Under the pieces are notes generated by a model that was not told the origin of the DNA, searched no databases, and saw only the letters and a list, made by a program, of their open reading frames with translations. This document shows positions 7,875-16,074 of a stretch of DNA of 44,548 bases, piece after piece (the first letter of the stretch is position 1; each line of letters begins with the position of its first letter). The DNA is from an uncultured Acidobacteriia bacterium (GTDB lineage: Bacteria; Acidobacteriota; Terriglobia; Bryobacterales; Bryobacteraceae): the NCBI GenBank assembly GCA_903925975.1, contig CAIYHG010000037.1:1-44548 (forward strand). Reading direction: 5' to 3'. A program made the position numbers and the translations under genes.

Positions 7875-10085
7875 CTACTTTTCGGCCAGCTCGAACGAGC
7901 CCTTCAGCCGGATATCCTTCGACGAACTGCCCACCCACACTTCGAAAGCGCCGGGTTCGGCAACCCAATCCTTCTTCGTGGAATCGTAGAACGACATCGC
8001 TGCCTTATCCAGCGTCAGCGTCACCGTCGCGTTCTCGCCGGGCTTGAGGTTCACGCGCCGGAAGGCTTTCAATTCCTTCGCCGGGCGGTCGACGCTGGCC
8101 TTCACGTCGTGCAGGTATAGCTGCACAACCTCGGCGCCCTCGCGCGTTCCGCCGTTGCGCACTTCCAGGCTCACTTCCACGGGTTGGTCGGGGGCCGCTT
8201 TCGGCGCGACCTTGAGGCTGCCGTACTCGAACTTCGTGTACGAGAGCCCGTGCCCGAACGGGAACAGCGGCTCGACATTCCGCTTGTCGAAGCCGCGATA
8301 CCCCATGTAGATACCTTCCGCGTAGGGGGCCTCGAAATTCTTGCCGGGATAAGTCGCAAATGCCGGAGAGTCGCTGAGACGCTTCGGGAAGGTCACGGGC
8401 AATTTGCCGGAAGGATTGGCGGCGCCGAACAGCACGTCGGCGATGGCGTGCCCGGCTTCCTCGCCGCCGTAGAATTGCATCACCACGCCCGGTACGCGGT
8501 CGATCCACTTCGTCATCGTGACCGGCGCCCCGGCCACCACCACCACCACCGTCCTCGGATTCGCGGCGGCTATGGCGGCGATCAGGTCATCCTGGCCGGC
8601 GGGAAGGTCCATGCTCTTCCGGTCGAAATCCTCGCTCTCAAGCGCGGGTGAGTAGCCGGCGAAAACCACGGCGGCGTCGGAGCCCTTCGCCAGTACCACG
8701 GCTTCGTCGATCTGCTTCTTGCGCTCCGCCGGCGTTTGTCCCTGCGGTTCGCCCTCCATCGCCACGCCGAGCGCATAGCCCACGCGAATCTGCGATCCCG
8801 CGCTCTCCTTGATGCCGTCCAGCGGCGACACCGCGGACTTGAAGTTCACGCGGGAACTGCCTCCGCCTCCCGGACGCGCCACCGCCGCATTGGGGCCGAT
8901 CACCGCAAGCGACTTCACACCCTCAAGCGGCAGCGCATCGCGCATATTTTTCAGCAGTACGATGCTCTCGGTGGCCCCGGTGCGCGCCACGGCGCGCTGC
9001 GCGGGGGTGTCTACTTCCCCGCCCCCCTTCTTCGGTTTGTCGAAAAGGCCGGCCGTGAACATAATGCGCAGCATCCGCCGCACGGAATCGTCCACCGCTT
9101 CCTGCTTCAGCTTGCCAGAGGAGACAGCCGCCACCACTTTTTCCTTCGTCAGGAAGCCTCCAGAAAATCCTGCATCTCTGAGGCTGGGAACCGCAAGGAA
9201 CTTGTCCCGCGGCGGGCCGCCGGGCATTTCCAAATTCATGCCGGCGCTCGCGGTCGCTTCGGTGCTATAGGTGCTGCCCCAATCGGAAATCACGAAGCCT
9301 TTGAAGCCCCAGCGCTTTTGCAGCGTGTCAGTCAGCAGCCCGGGGTTCTCGGCGCACCATTGGCCGTTCAGTTTGTTGTAGGCCGACATTACGGACCACA
9401 CGCCGGCTTCCTGCACCGCCGCCTTGAATGCGGGGAAGTAGATTTCGTTCAGCGTGCGATCGTCGACGCCGGCATTCACGCGGTGCCGTTCGAACTCCTG
9501 ATTGTTGGCGGCGAAGTGCTTCACCGTGGCAATGATGCCTTCCCCCTGCAGTCCCTTGACGTAAGCCACCGCCATCCGGCTGGCCAGGTAAGGATCTTCG
9601 CCGTAGCCTTCGAAGTTCCTGCCCCACACCGGAATCCGGTTGATATTCACGGTGGGCGCCAGCAACATGTCCCGGCCCAAAGCGAACGATTCCTGACCTA
9701 TGGTTTGGCCTTCTTTCGCGGCCAGATCCACGTCCCACGCAGCTGCCAGCGCGGCGCCGGACGGAAATGCCGTGGTCTCCACCTTGGGCAGCTTGGCGGC
9801 TTCCTCGGCGGTCTCCAGAGACGAGGCGTGCCAATTCCGTACGCCCAGCGGCCCGTCGCTCATCTTGATCGACGGAATGCCCAACCGCTCGTTGGGAACC
9901 GTCTCCATCCAATTGCTGCCCGCGAGCATGGCGGCCTTCTCGTCGCTGGTCATACGACCCAGCAGGTCCTCCACGCGCTGCTCCACGGGCGCGGAAGGAT
10001 TCTTATACGTCGCCTGACCGCAGCCTGACAGAAAACCCGCCGCAAGGCAGGCAAGAGAAACCACCACTTTTCGGATATTCGGCAC
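7875..10085 (-). CDS. bglX: Beta-glucosidase lipoprotein, glycoside hydrolase family 3
   Basis: A 736-residue enzyme that removes terminal beta-linked sugars from oligosaccharides or glycosides. I start it at GTG 10085, not at the longer open frame reaching 10319, because GGAGG lies about 7 bases upstream and the protein then begins with a lipoprotein signal (basic start, hydrophobic core, LSGC lipobox with Cys22). It is probably anchored in the envelope facing the periplasm or outside. The GH3 (alpha/beta)8 domain contains the catalytic nucleophile Asp268 in VISDWGS. The alpha/beta sandwich and a C-terminal fibronectin-III-like domain (EVSLEVRNGGTREGAEVVQL and on) follow. It is 61 bases downstream of hpnI on the same strand and may be the last gene of that unit. 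Confidence 0.92.
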   Translation of the reverse strand: MPNIRKVVVSLACLAAGFLSGCGQATYKNPSAPVEQRVEDLLGRMTSDEKAAMLAGSNWMETVPNERLGIPSIKMSDGPLGVRNWHASSLETAEEAAKLPKVETTAFPSGAALAAAWDVDLAAKEGQTIGQESFALGRDMLLAPTVNINRIPVWGRNFEGYGEDPYLASRMAVAYVKGLQGEGIIATVKHFAANNQEFERHRVNAGVDDRTLNEIYFPAFKAAVQEAGVWSVMSAYNKLNGQWCAENPGLLTDTLQKRWGFKGFVISDWGSTYSTEATASAGMNLEMPGGPPRDKFLAVPSLRDAGFSGGFLTKEKVVAAVSSGKLKQEAVDDSVRRMLRIMFTAGLFDKPKKGGGEVDTPAQRAVARTGATESIVLLKNMRDALPLEGVKSLAVIGPNAAVARPGGGGSSRVNFKSAVSPLDGIKESAGSQIRVGYALGVAMEGEPQGQTPAERKKQIDEAVVLAKGSDAAVVFAGYSPALESEDFDRKSMDLPAGQDDLIAAIAAANPRTVVVVVAGAPVTMTKWIDRVPGVVMQFYGGEEAGHAIADVLFGAANPSGKLPVTFPKRLSDSPAFATYPGKNFEAPYAEGIYMGYRGFDKRNVEPLFPFGHGLSYTKFEYGSLKVAPKAAPDQPVEVSLEVRNGGTREGAEVVQLYLHDVKASVDRPAKELKAFRRVNLKPGENATVTLTLDKAAMSFYDSTKKDWVAEPGAFEVWVGSSSKDIRLKGSFELAEK

Positions 10086-10146
10086 CTTTGGCCTCCAAAC
10101 GAATTTCCATTGTACGCAGACTCGAACCGCCGCGGAGGGACCCCGG

Positions 10147-11262
10147 TCAGAACTGCCGGTGGATCTTGCCATCGGACGAGAGGCGCAGGTTCTGGTCGCG
10201 CCAGCGCACCGTCTTTCCGAACGCTCCCGCCACCCAAACGGCGAACCCGAAGAGATCGCGCAGAGGGATGAGCCAGAGCGAGCCGGACGTATTGCGATCC
10301 TGAATTGCGATAGCCGCAAGCGCCCCGGCGAGCATGCGCAGCGCCAGCGCCGCAGCGGCTACATTCCAATGGCCGGCGGCGGCCGCTATGATCGCCCACA
10401 CCGTGGCGTGCGTGACGGCGTAGCCGAAGTAGCCGGCGGGCCGGGAAACGCGGATCGTGCGCGACCAGCGCACCTGATGCCGCCACACCTCGGCCCACGT
10501 GCCCGCGCCCAGGTTCGTTTCCACGACCGCCGGCGCGAACTCGATCCGCCGCCCAGCGTCGTGCATGCGGCGGCCGAGTTGGTAATCGTCCGCCAGATAG
10601 TCCCATATCGCTTCGAAGCCGCCCACAGCGCGCAGATCTTCCGCGCGGAATGCCATGGTGGAGCCCAGCGCGAATTCGGCCTGCCCCAGGAAGCGCGCGG
10701 TGATCACGCTGACGGCGAACTCCGTGGCGATGCCCAGCGCTTCGAAGCGGGCCGCGGGCGACCGGCCCTCCGCGCGGTAGAGGCATGTCACCATGCCTAT
10801 CGCGGGGTCGGAGAGAGTCGCAACCACGCTGCGCAGATAACCCGGCTCGACGGTGATGTCGCTGTCGTTGACGAGGAACACCGGATAGCGGGCATGCCGC
10901 GCCAGTTCCGCGAGCACGCCGGCTTTGGTATTGGGAGCTTCCGTGGAAACGAGCACCGCTTCGATGCGCCGCGACGGGTATTCGTCGCGGAGCCGCGCGA
11001 TGTCTTCGAGCGCCGGGTCGTCGGGACTGGTTGTGCCGAACAGAATCTCGAACTCGGGGTAGTCCTGCTCCGCATGCGAGCGGATGGCCTCATAGAACAG
11101 GGGGTCGCGGCCATGCACCGGCTTCAGGATCGAGATGCCCACCGGAGCGCCGGCGGCTGCCGGGCGCGGACCGCCGCTCCTGCGTATCCACTGAATCGCG
11201 GCAACTACGGCGAGCAGGTAGTAGGCCGCGGCCGCGATAGCCGGCGCCGCGAGCCAGCTCAC
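10147..11262 (-). CDS. hpnI: Hopanoid-associated glycosyltransferase HpnI
   Basis: A 371-residue membrane-bound family-2-like (GT21/ceramide glucosyltransferase-type) enzyme. Known HpnI adds N-acetylglucosamine to bacteriohopanetetrol. An N-terminal membrane helix (about 4-26) is followed by the GT-A domain with SILKPVHGRDP, the metal-binding region NDSDITVEPGY, LGSTMAFRAEDLRAVGGF and the QxxRW-like motif HQVRWSRT; C-terminal membrane helices follow (about 275-345). A TTG at 11286 would extend the frame, but GTG 11262 overlaps the preceding stop codon in a GTGA arrangement, so I prefer it. Together with hpnJ this identifies a hopanoid side-chain locus. Confidence 0.88.
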   Translation of the reverse strand: MSWLAAPAIAAAAYYLLAVVAAIQWIRRSGGPRPAAAGAPVGISILKPVHGRDPLFYEAIRSHAEQDYPEFEILFGTTSPDDPALEDIARLRDEYPSRRIEAVLVSTEAPNTKAGVLAELARHARYPVFLVNDSDITVEPGYLRSVVATLSDPAIGMVTCLYRAEGRSPAARFEALGIATEFAVSVITARFLGQAEFALGSTMAFRAEDLRAVGGFEAIWDYLADDYQLGRRMHDAGRRIEFAPAVVETNLGAGTWAEVWRHQVRWSRTIRVSRPAGYFGYAVTHATVWAIIAAAAGHWNVAAAALALRMLAGALAAIAIQDRNTSGSLWLIPLRDLFGFAVWVAGAFGKTVRWRDQNLRLSSDGKIHRQF

Positions 11263-11621
11263 AGAGATACCAAAGCCACGCCGCAAACCACCAGCGCGGC
11301 CCCCATCCAGCGGAGCCAGTTCACATGCTCATGCAGCAGATACTTGGCCAGCGCCGTTTCGAGGACATAGGTCACGGCCGTGGCGGGCACGGCGAAACTC
11401 AGTTCGGAAACGGAAAGCAGGGCAAGGTATGCGAAGAAGGAAACGCCCATCGCAATCCATGCGCCGATGACGAACTCATTGCGCACAATCAGCGCCGCCG
11501 CGCGGCCCAAGGCGCCCGGGCGAAAATCGTGGATCTCGCCGTGGCGGCGCATGCCCATCGCCTGCAATACTTCTCCCGCAGTGGTCGCAGCAACCGTGAT
11601 GGCGATGAAGATCCACCTCAT
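11259..11621 (-). CDS. Small SMR/EamA-type transporter, second of a pair
   Basis: A 120-residue protein with four hydrophobic segments (about 2-20, 45-70, 75-95, 100-120), the size and layout of small multidrug resistance/EamA half-transporters. VSELSFAVPATAVTYVLETALAKYLLHEHVNWLRWMG contains the conserved proline/glutamate region of the EmrE/EamA fold. Its start overlaps the stop of the upstream paralogue by 4 bases (ATGA), and its stop overlaps the hpnI start. Such neighbouring pairs often work as heterodimers, as in ArnE/ArnF, which flip a lipid-linked aminosugar. A role in moving modified hopanoids is inference from position. Confidence 0.85.
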   Translation of the reverse strand: MRWIFIAITVAATTAGEVLQAMGMRRHGEIHDFRPGALGRAAALIVRNEFVIGAWIAMGVSFFAYLALLSVSELSFAVPATAVTYVLETALAKYLLHEHVNWLRWMGAALVVCGVALVSL

Positions 11622-12040
11622 TCGGCTGCCCCTTCGCTATGCGCCTTGTCCTTGAAGGTACGCGGCGCGGTGCCGGCGCTTACCAAAGCCACGCCTGCCA
11701 TAATCAGCGCGATGCCCGCCCACCTCTTGACTGTAATCGCCTCATGCAGCCAGAGGCGGCCTTCGAGCGCCACCAGAACGTAGCCCACCGCTGTCACGGG
11801 CAGAACGTAGCTCAAATCCGCCCAGCTCAGCAGCGTCATCCGCGCGAGCGTCCAGAGAATCAGCAGCGCCACGCCCAGCGCTACGTAAGGACGGAACAGC
11901 ACGGTGACGTATTCGAGAGGCGAGCCGAGGCTGCCGGGCATGCCCTTCTTCAGAAAGAAATTACCCAGCACGTTGCTGAGAATCACCACCGTGGCGAACA
12001 GCCACGTCTTCACTCGCAAGCGCGCCGTGTCTTGGCTCAT
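11618..12040 (-). CDS. Small SMR/EamA-type transporter, first of a pair
   Basis: A 140-residue protein with four hydrophobic segments (about 11-28, 45-67, 72-92, 102-122) and a charged C-terminal tail. LSWADLSYVLPVTAVGYVLVALEGRLWLHE matches the same region in the neighbouring paralogue (VSELSFAVPATAVTYVLETA), so the two are diverged copies. It starts 10 bases after the hpnJ stop and overlaps the next gene by 4 bases. Inner-membrane location is clear; the substrate is unknown, and the hopanoid context is the only hint. Confidence 0.85.
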   Translation of the reverse strand: MSQDTARLRVKTWLFATVVILSNVLGNFFLKKGMPGSLGSPLEYVTVLFRPYVALGVALLILWTLARMTLLSWADLSYVLPVTAVGYVLVALEGRLWLHEAITVKRWAGIALIMAGVALVSAGTAPRTFKDKAHSEGAAE

Positions 12041-12050
12041 GGCCGAGGGC

Positions 12051-13517
12051 TCAGTCGCCCGATTCCGCCGGGGCTTGAACGGTTTTGGCAGCCTTCTGCT
12101 CGGCGACGAATTTCTTTCGCTTCTTGCGCAAGGCCATATACTCGCGAGCCTCTTTGGTCAGCCGCCGGCGCTCTTCGCCGTTGAAGATGGCCTTCCGCAC
12201 GATGCGCCAGACCACGCGCGGACGGAAGAAGTACTCACCGTAGAAACGCTCCACCCAATCCACCAGTTCGCCGCGGTCGAGGCCGGGGTAGACTACGTTC
12301 GGTAACTGGTGCCCGGTTTCATCGGTCATCGAATCGATGGTGATCAGGTTATTCTTGCGGGCGTAATCGTAGAACTCGGTGCCGGGATAGGGATGGGCGA
12401 TCGAAACCTGGATCGTATCCGTATCCATGCGCTTGGCGAAATCGATGGTGCGGCGCAGGCTGTCGCGCGTCTCGCCGGGCAGTCCGACAATGAAATCGCC
12501 GTGCACCAGCAGGCCGAGCTTCTTGCAGTTGGCCGTGAACCGCTCGGCCATTTCCACCGTGGCGCCCTTCTTGATGTTCTTCAGGATTTGCGGGTCACCC
12601 GTTTCGTAGCCCACGATGAGCAGCCGGCAGCCGGCCTCTTTCATGGCCTTCAGCGTTTCGTAATCGGTGGTGACGCGCGAGGTGCAGGACCAGGTGAAGT
12701 TGAGCGGCTTCAGCTTGCGGCAGAGTTCGATAGTGCGGTCGCGGCGGTAGTTGAACGTATCGTCGTCGAAGAAGATTTCTTTGATCTGCGGAAACTGTTC
12801 AAGCGCGTAGCGGCACTCGTTGGCCACGTCGTCGGCCGAACGCAGTCTCCAGCGATGCCCCGAATGCGTCTGCGGCCACAGGCAGAACGTGCACAGGGCC
12901 GGGCAGCCGCGCGACGTGTAGAACGCGACGAACGGATTGAGCAGGAAGGGGACGTTGTAGCGGGTGATATCCAGATCGCGCTTATAGACCTTCGTCACCC
13001 AAGGCAGCGAATCCAGATCTTCGATGGCCGGCGCTTCGGGATTATTGACGATAAGCCCGTTCTTCCGGAAGCTCACGCCAGGCAATTCGTCGAGCGGCTT
13101 GCCGTTGGCGAAATCCACGATCTGCTTGTCAAACTCGCGCCGCACCACGAAATCGATGGCCTTCGCTCCGAGCAGCGTCTTATCCGGTTCCGTGGTTACC
13201 GGAGGCCCCACGAACGCCACTTTCAGCTTGGGATTGCAATCCTTCATCATCTCGGCCATCTTCACGTCAACGTGGAAGCCGGGAGTAGAGGTATAGAGGA
13301 CCAGAAGTTCGAACTGCTTGGCCATCTCCACGGTTTGCTCGATGGAGATCTTGTGCGGGGGCGCGTCCACTACTTTGCTATCGGGCAGCATGCCGGCCGG
13401 ATAGCAAAGCCAGACGGGATACCAATAGGACTCGATTTCCCGGGAAGCCGGCCAACGGGAACTGGCGCCACCGTCGAAACCCTCAAAAGATGGCGGGTTT
13501 AAGAAAAGCGTTCTCAT
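12051..13517 (-). CDS. hpnJ: Hopanoid-associated radical SAM protein HpnJ
   Basis: A 488-residue radical S-adenosylmethionine enzyme. An N-terminal cobalamin-binding-like (B12-BD) domain (about 1-170) starts with RTLFLNPPSFEGFDGGASSR, which I recognise as the HpnJ opening. The radical SAM core follows with the 4Fe-4S motif in SRGCPALCTFCLWPQ (CxxxCxxC) and FFDDDTFN. Established work links HpnJ to forming the cyclitol ether head group of composite hopanoids. The start is an ATG with AGGAG 5 bases upstream. It leads the hpnJ-SMR-SMR-hpnI unit; a secreted protein gene lies 42 bases upstream on the same strand. Confidence 0.92.
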   Translation of the reverse strand: MRTLFLNPPSFEGFDGGASSRWPASREIESYWYPVWLCYPAGMLPDSKVVDAPPHKISIEQTVEMAKQFELLVLYTSTPGFHVDVKMAEMMKDCNPKLKVAFVGPPVTTEPDKTLLGAKAIDFVVRREFDKQIVDFANGKPLDELPGVSFRKNGLIVNNPEAPAIEDLDSLPWVTKVYKRDLDITRYNVPFLLNPFVAFYTSRGCPALCTFCLWPQTHSGHRWRLRSADDVANECRYALEQFPQIKEIFFDDDTFNYRRDRTIELCRKLKPLNFTWSCTSRVTTDYETLKAMKEAGCRLLIVGYETGDPQILKNIKKGATVEMAERFTANCKKLGLLVHGDFIVGLPGETRDSLRRTIDFAKRMDTDTIQVSIAHPYPGTEFYDYARKNNLITIDSMTDETGHQLPNVVYPGLDRGELVDWVERFYGEYFFRPRVVWRIVRKAIFNGEERRRLTKEAREYMALRKKRKKFVAEQKAAKTVQAPAESGD

Positions 13518-13559
13518 GGGTTCTCCTGTGGAGGCCGCCCGGCCCGCTTAATCCGGCCG

Positions 13560-14270
13560 CTACTGCAAAGAGGCTTCGCTGGTCGCCTCCGGAGTGGAGG
13601 TCTCCAGAGCGAAGTTGGTGTAGTCGATGTTCAACTCGGCCTTGCCTACCAGCCGCGTAGTCACCACGCTTTGCACCTGGACGGGGACTGCAATTCCGTT
13701 GCGAATTTCGTAGTTGCGCACGAACTCCACTTTCTTAAGAAAGATGGAGGGGTTCTTCACAAGCTGCCCGGATTCCCGCACGCGCAGAAAGCTCTTGCCG
13801 TCGATCCAGATTTCGCCTTTGAAGAGGCCCTGGAGTTTCTTGCGGGGGGTCACCTGGAAGATGTAAACCACCTGGCCGTCCGTCGAGATGCTGCCCTTGT
13901 ACTTGAACTTATAATTTTCGGGCGTGATGGCCAGGGACGGAGACTGGTCCTTCTGCGCTTCGGCTTCCGCCGAGAGATACCGAGTGATCACCTGGCTCTT
14001 GATGGTTCCGTCGCCGTCAAACTTCAGCGCTTCGTAGCTGATTCCGCCGAGCGCCGTGATGTGCCGCACCGCGCTGAGCGAGCCTTCCTTCTTCAGGGTC
14101 GGAAGCGCGGCCTCGATCTTCATCTCCATGGAGGCGCCTCGCACCGAGCGCGCTTGATCGCGCGAGGCAATGCAGTAGTTTTCGAGAATGGTTTCCGGCG
14201 CCATTGCGGCCGGCTCGCCATACACGCCGGCCACGGCTAGGAGAAACAGAACGGGTACTCTAAACTTCAA
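13560..14270 (-). CDS. Secreted protein of unknown function upstream of hpnJ
   Basis: A 236-residue protein with a signal peptide (KFRVPVLFLLAVAGVYG, cleavage near EPAA). The mature part is beta-rich (FKYKGSISTDGQVVYIFQV, GLFKGEIWIDGKSFLRVRESG, VPVQVQSVVTTRLVGKAEL) and resembles the folded sheet of LolA-like or outer-membrane lipoprotein-sorting proteins, a weak similarity. The start is a TTG at 14270 with GGGG about 10 bases upstream; no better start precedes the signal peptide. It may be part of the hpnJ unit, 42 bases away, and could carry a lipid across the periplasm, but this is conjecture. Confidence 0.75.
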   Translation of the reverse strand: MKFRVPVLFLLAVAGVYGEPAAMAPETILENYCIASRDQARSVRGASMEMKIEAALPTLKKEGSLSAVRHITALGGISYEALKFDGDGTIKSQVITRYLSAEAEAQKDQSPSLAITPENYKFKYKGSISTDGQVVYIFQVTPRKKLQGLFKGEIWIDGKSFLRVRESGQLVKNPSIFLKKVEFVRNYEIRNGIAVPVQVQSVVTTRLVGKAELNIDYTNFALETSTPEATSEASLQ

Positions 14271-14675
14271 CTAGTAAAACCCCAACGTAGAATTCACTGC
14301 TTGAAAGATAAGTCTACCAGAATGAGTCTTTTCTCGGCAACCGGGTGATTGCGCCGCCGGCCCCTTCCGGGGGCACGGAACGTTCCGAATCGCCCGTAGG
14401 GGAGCGCAAGGAGCCGCGGACCGGATTTCGGCTCTGGCACCGGATGTTCCGCGACGGAAGGAAATCCGGGATTGCCGGAACGAATTTGCGAACGGCCCCG
14501 GTGCGATCTTCCGCCGGGGCTCCTCCGGCTTGAAACCGGTTCCCTGACGGCTTGCGCCGTGGGCTAATACCTACCGCCCTTCGGGCTGGGTCAAGGGTGG
14601 AACGAACTGGGCCGGCGAAGCGGATGGGTGCGGATAGGCGGGGGCGGGAATGCCACCGGAGCCAAGAACGAAGAA
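14271..14675. other. Intergenic with repeat and hairpins
   Basis: About 400 bases without a gene. The part next to 14270 is AT-richer and probably holds the promoter of the minus-strand unit. The rest is rich in short palindromes and includes an interspersed repeat at 14542-14590. Confidence 0.6.
14542..14590 (+). repeat. Interspersed palindromic repeat, copy 2
   Basis: Contains GGCTTGCGCCGTGGGCTA, then ATACCTACCGCCCTTCGGGC. It aligns with the copy at 26877-26925 (GGCTTGCGCCATGGGCTA, TTATCTGCCGCTCCTTCGGA) and with the minus-strand copy at 4177-4222. Each copy has two small stem-loops. Confidence 0.65.
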
Positions 14676-15437
14676 CTACCGGCCGGGCTGCTCTTTCAAC
14701 TCGATCTGCATACAGGCGTTGATGGCCGGCAGAACTTCCCGGTACGCCGCAAGCATGGCCTCCACCAGGTCTAACCCGGGACTGCCCGCGACCTCATCAG
14801 GCGTCATGCGGTAGAAGAGCTGGAAACCGGCCCATCTGTTCTTCGGCGCGGATTCGAGCGCCTTCCGGAGTTGGAGCGGCCCCGTATAGTTCGCCTTGCT
14901 GAACGGGCTTGGGCCCGCGTCCCACGATCCGGCGTGTATGAGGAAGCCTTCCCGCCCGACCAGCCGTTTGATCTCGCGCGCCAGCAGGGTTTGAGGCTTC
15001 AGCCCGGCCAGAAGACGCATCCAATCCCAATCCGGGGCCAGCTGGAAGGCCTCTTGGCCGCGGGGGGCCTTCTCATACCCGCGTTCGACCTGCAGGCCGA
15101 AGCGCACGGCCCGAGCCTCGGGGTCCACTTCGAGAAATAGTTTCGAGCAGCCGAAGCTCACATCGGACGAGACCGGCTTCGCCGTGCGATTGGCGCGGGC
15201 GAGAAAACCGATCCACCGCCAGTACACGCCGCGCCCCCAACGCTCGGTGACGAAATCCTGACCGTAGCGCGCTTCAAGCGCCTGCTTCAGAATGCGGGTG
15301 ATGCGCTCGGGCTCGGTCAAATTGCCGACGTGGATGCCGCGGTCGAAATCCAGATACTCGGCGCGGAAGGCGCAGGGCACGCCGAGGCCCGGCAGAATCG
15401 CCGGGCGTACGCCCTCCGGGATGCGTTTGGGCAGCAC
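14676..15437 (-). CDS. Hypothetical protein downstream of nitroreductase
   Basis: A 253-residue protein that I do not recognise. I start it at GTG 15437, one base after the nitroreductase stop codon, because the longer open frame reaching 15593 only overlaps that gene out of frame. No signal peptide or membrane segment is visible. It contains a VYWRWIGFLARANR stretch, SDVSFGCSKLFLEVD and a tryptophan/aspartate-rich central part (LAPDWDWMRLLAG), and looks like a globular cytoplasmic protein. Tight spacing implies co-translation with the nitroreductase. Confidence 0.72.
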   Translation of the reverse strand: MLPKRIPEGVRPAILPGLGVPCAFRAEYLDFDRGIHVGNLTEPERITRILKQALEARYGQDFVTERWGRGVYWRWIGFLARANRTAKPVSSDVSFGCSKLFLEVDPEARAVRFGLQVERGYEKAPRGQEAFQLAPDWDWMRLLAGLKPQTLLAREIKRLVGREGFLIHAGSWDAGPSPFSKANYTGPLQLRKALESAPKNRWAGFQLFYRMTPDEVAGSPGLDLVEAMLAAYREVLPAINACMQIELKEQPGR

Positions 15438-15438
15438 G

Positions 15439-15930
15439 TCAGTAGCTTTCCCAGTGCAGCACTTCCGCCAGGGGCCGCTTCTCCTTGTTGGGCTCCTCGG
15501 CGGGATGCCCCACCGCCAGCAGACTGATGAGGCGGAAGCCCTCGGGCGCGCCCACCATATTGCGGATCGGCTCGGCGTAGGGCTTTTTGTCACCTGCCAC
15601 CCAGCAGGCGCCGAGGCCGTGCGCGCGAGCCGCCAGCAGGACGTTCTGGCTGGCGTTGCACCCGTCCTCCAGGTAGTACTTCGTATCGCGGCAAAGCACC
15701 ACGATGCACGCCGCGGCGTGCGCGATGAAAGCGCCGAAATCGGTAATGGCGGCGATGGCCCGGAGTTTCTCCGGAGCCGTCACCACCACGAACTCCCACG
15801 GCTGCACGTTGCGCGCGGTAGCGGCCAGACGGCCGCAATCCACGATATCTTCGAGCGTCTCTCGCGAGACCGGCTCACCCGTGAAAGCGCGAACGCAGCG
15901 GCGGGTTTTCAATGCTTGAATGCAATCCAT
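15439..15930 (-). CDS. Nitroreductase family protein
   Basis: A 163-residue FMN-dependent oxidoreductase of the nitroreductase fold. The N-terminal IQALKTRRCVRAFTGEPVS matches the FMN-phosphate-binding arginines of the family, AATARNVQPWEFVVVT is the second flavin-contact motif, and LLAARAHGLGACWVAG is the conserved helix and glycine turn. It is shorter than the classic ~215-residue enzymes but typical of the compact subfamily. It probably uses NAD(P)H to reduce an unknown compound in the cytoplasm. A hypothetical gene follows one base downstream. Confidence 0.9.
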   Translation of the reverse strand: MDCIQALKTRRCVRAFTGEPVSRETLEDIVDCGRLAATARNVQPWEFVVVTAPEKLRAIAAITDFGAFIAHAAACIVVLCRDTKYYLEDGCNASQNVLLAARAHGLGACWVAGDKKPYAEPIRNMVGAPEGFRLISLLAVGHPAEEPNKEKRPLAEVLHWESY

Positions 15931-16074
15931 ATGGCGTCACGGAGAATGTACCGCAGTGCGCCCGGCCGGGCAAGGCCGCGCGCCCGGTTGCCGAGAGGGC
16001 CAGAGCCCGGCAAGCCCGCCTTTTCTTGCCGCCCGCCATCCGAGTTGCGATGATTGCGGGAGGGCAGCCCAGCC

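Noticed and set aside
8538..8550. Run of CAC repeats that looked like a short tandem repeat
   Set aside because: It is the valine run of the GH3 protein read on the other strand (codons GTG), not a separate repeat element.
8736..10028. Plus-strand open frame of 430 codons opposite the GH3 gene
   Set aside because: Antisense shadow of a clearly recognised enzyme.
10086..10319. N-terminal extension of the GH3 protein to 814 residues
   Set aside because: It overlaps hpnI out of frame, has no family similarity and would bury the lipoprotein signal; GTG 10085 has a strong ribosome binding site.
10159..11370. Plus-strand open frame of 403 codons opposite hpnI
   Set aside because: Antisense shadow; the opposite strand encodes HpnI with its motifs.
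12309..13502. Plus-strand open frame of 397 codons opposite hpnJ
   Set aside because: Antisense shadow of a radical SAM gene with an intact cysteine motif.
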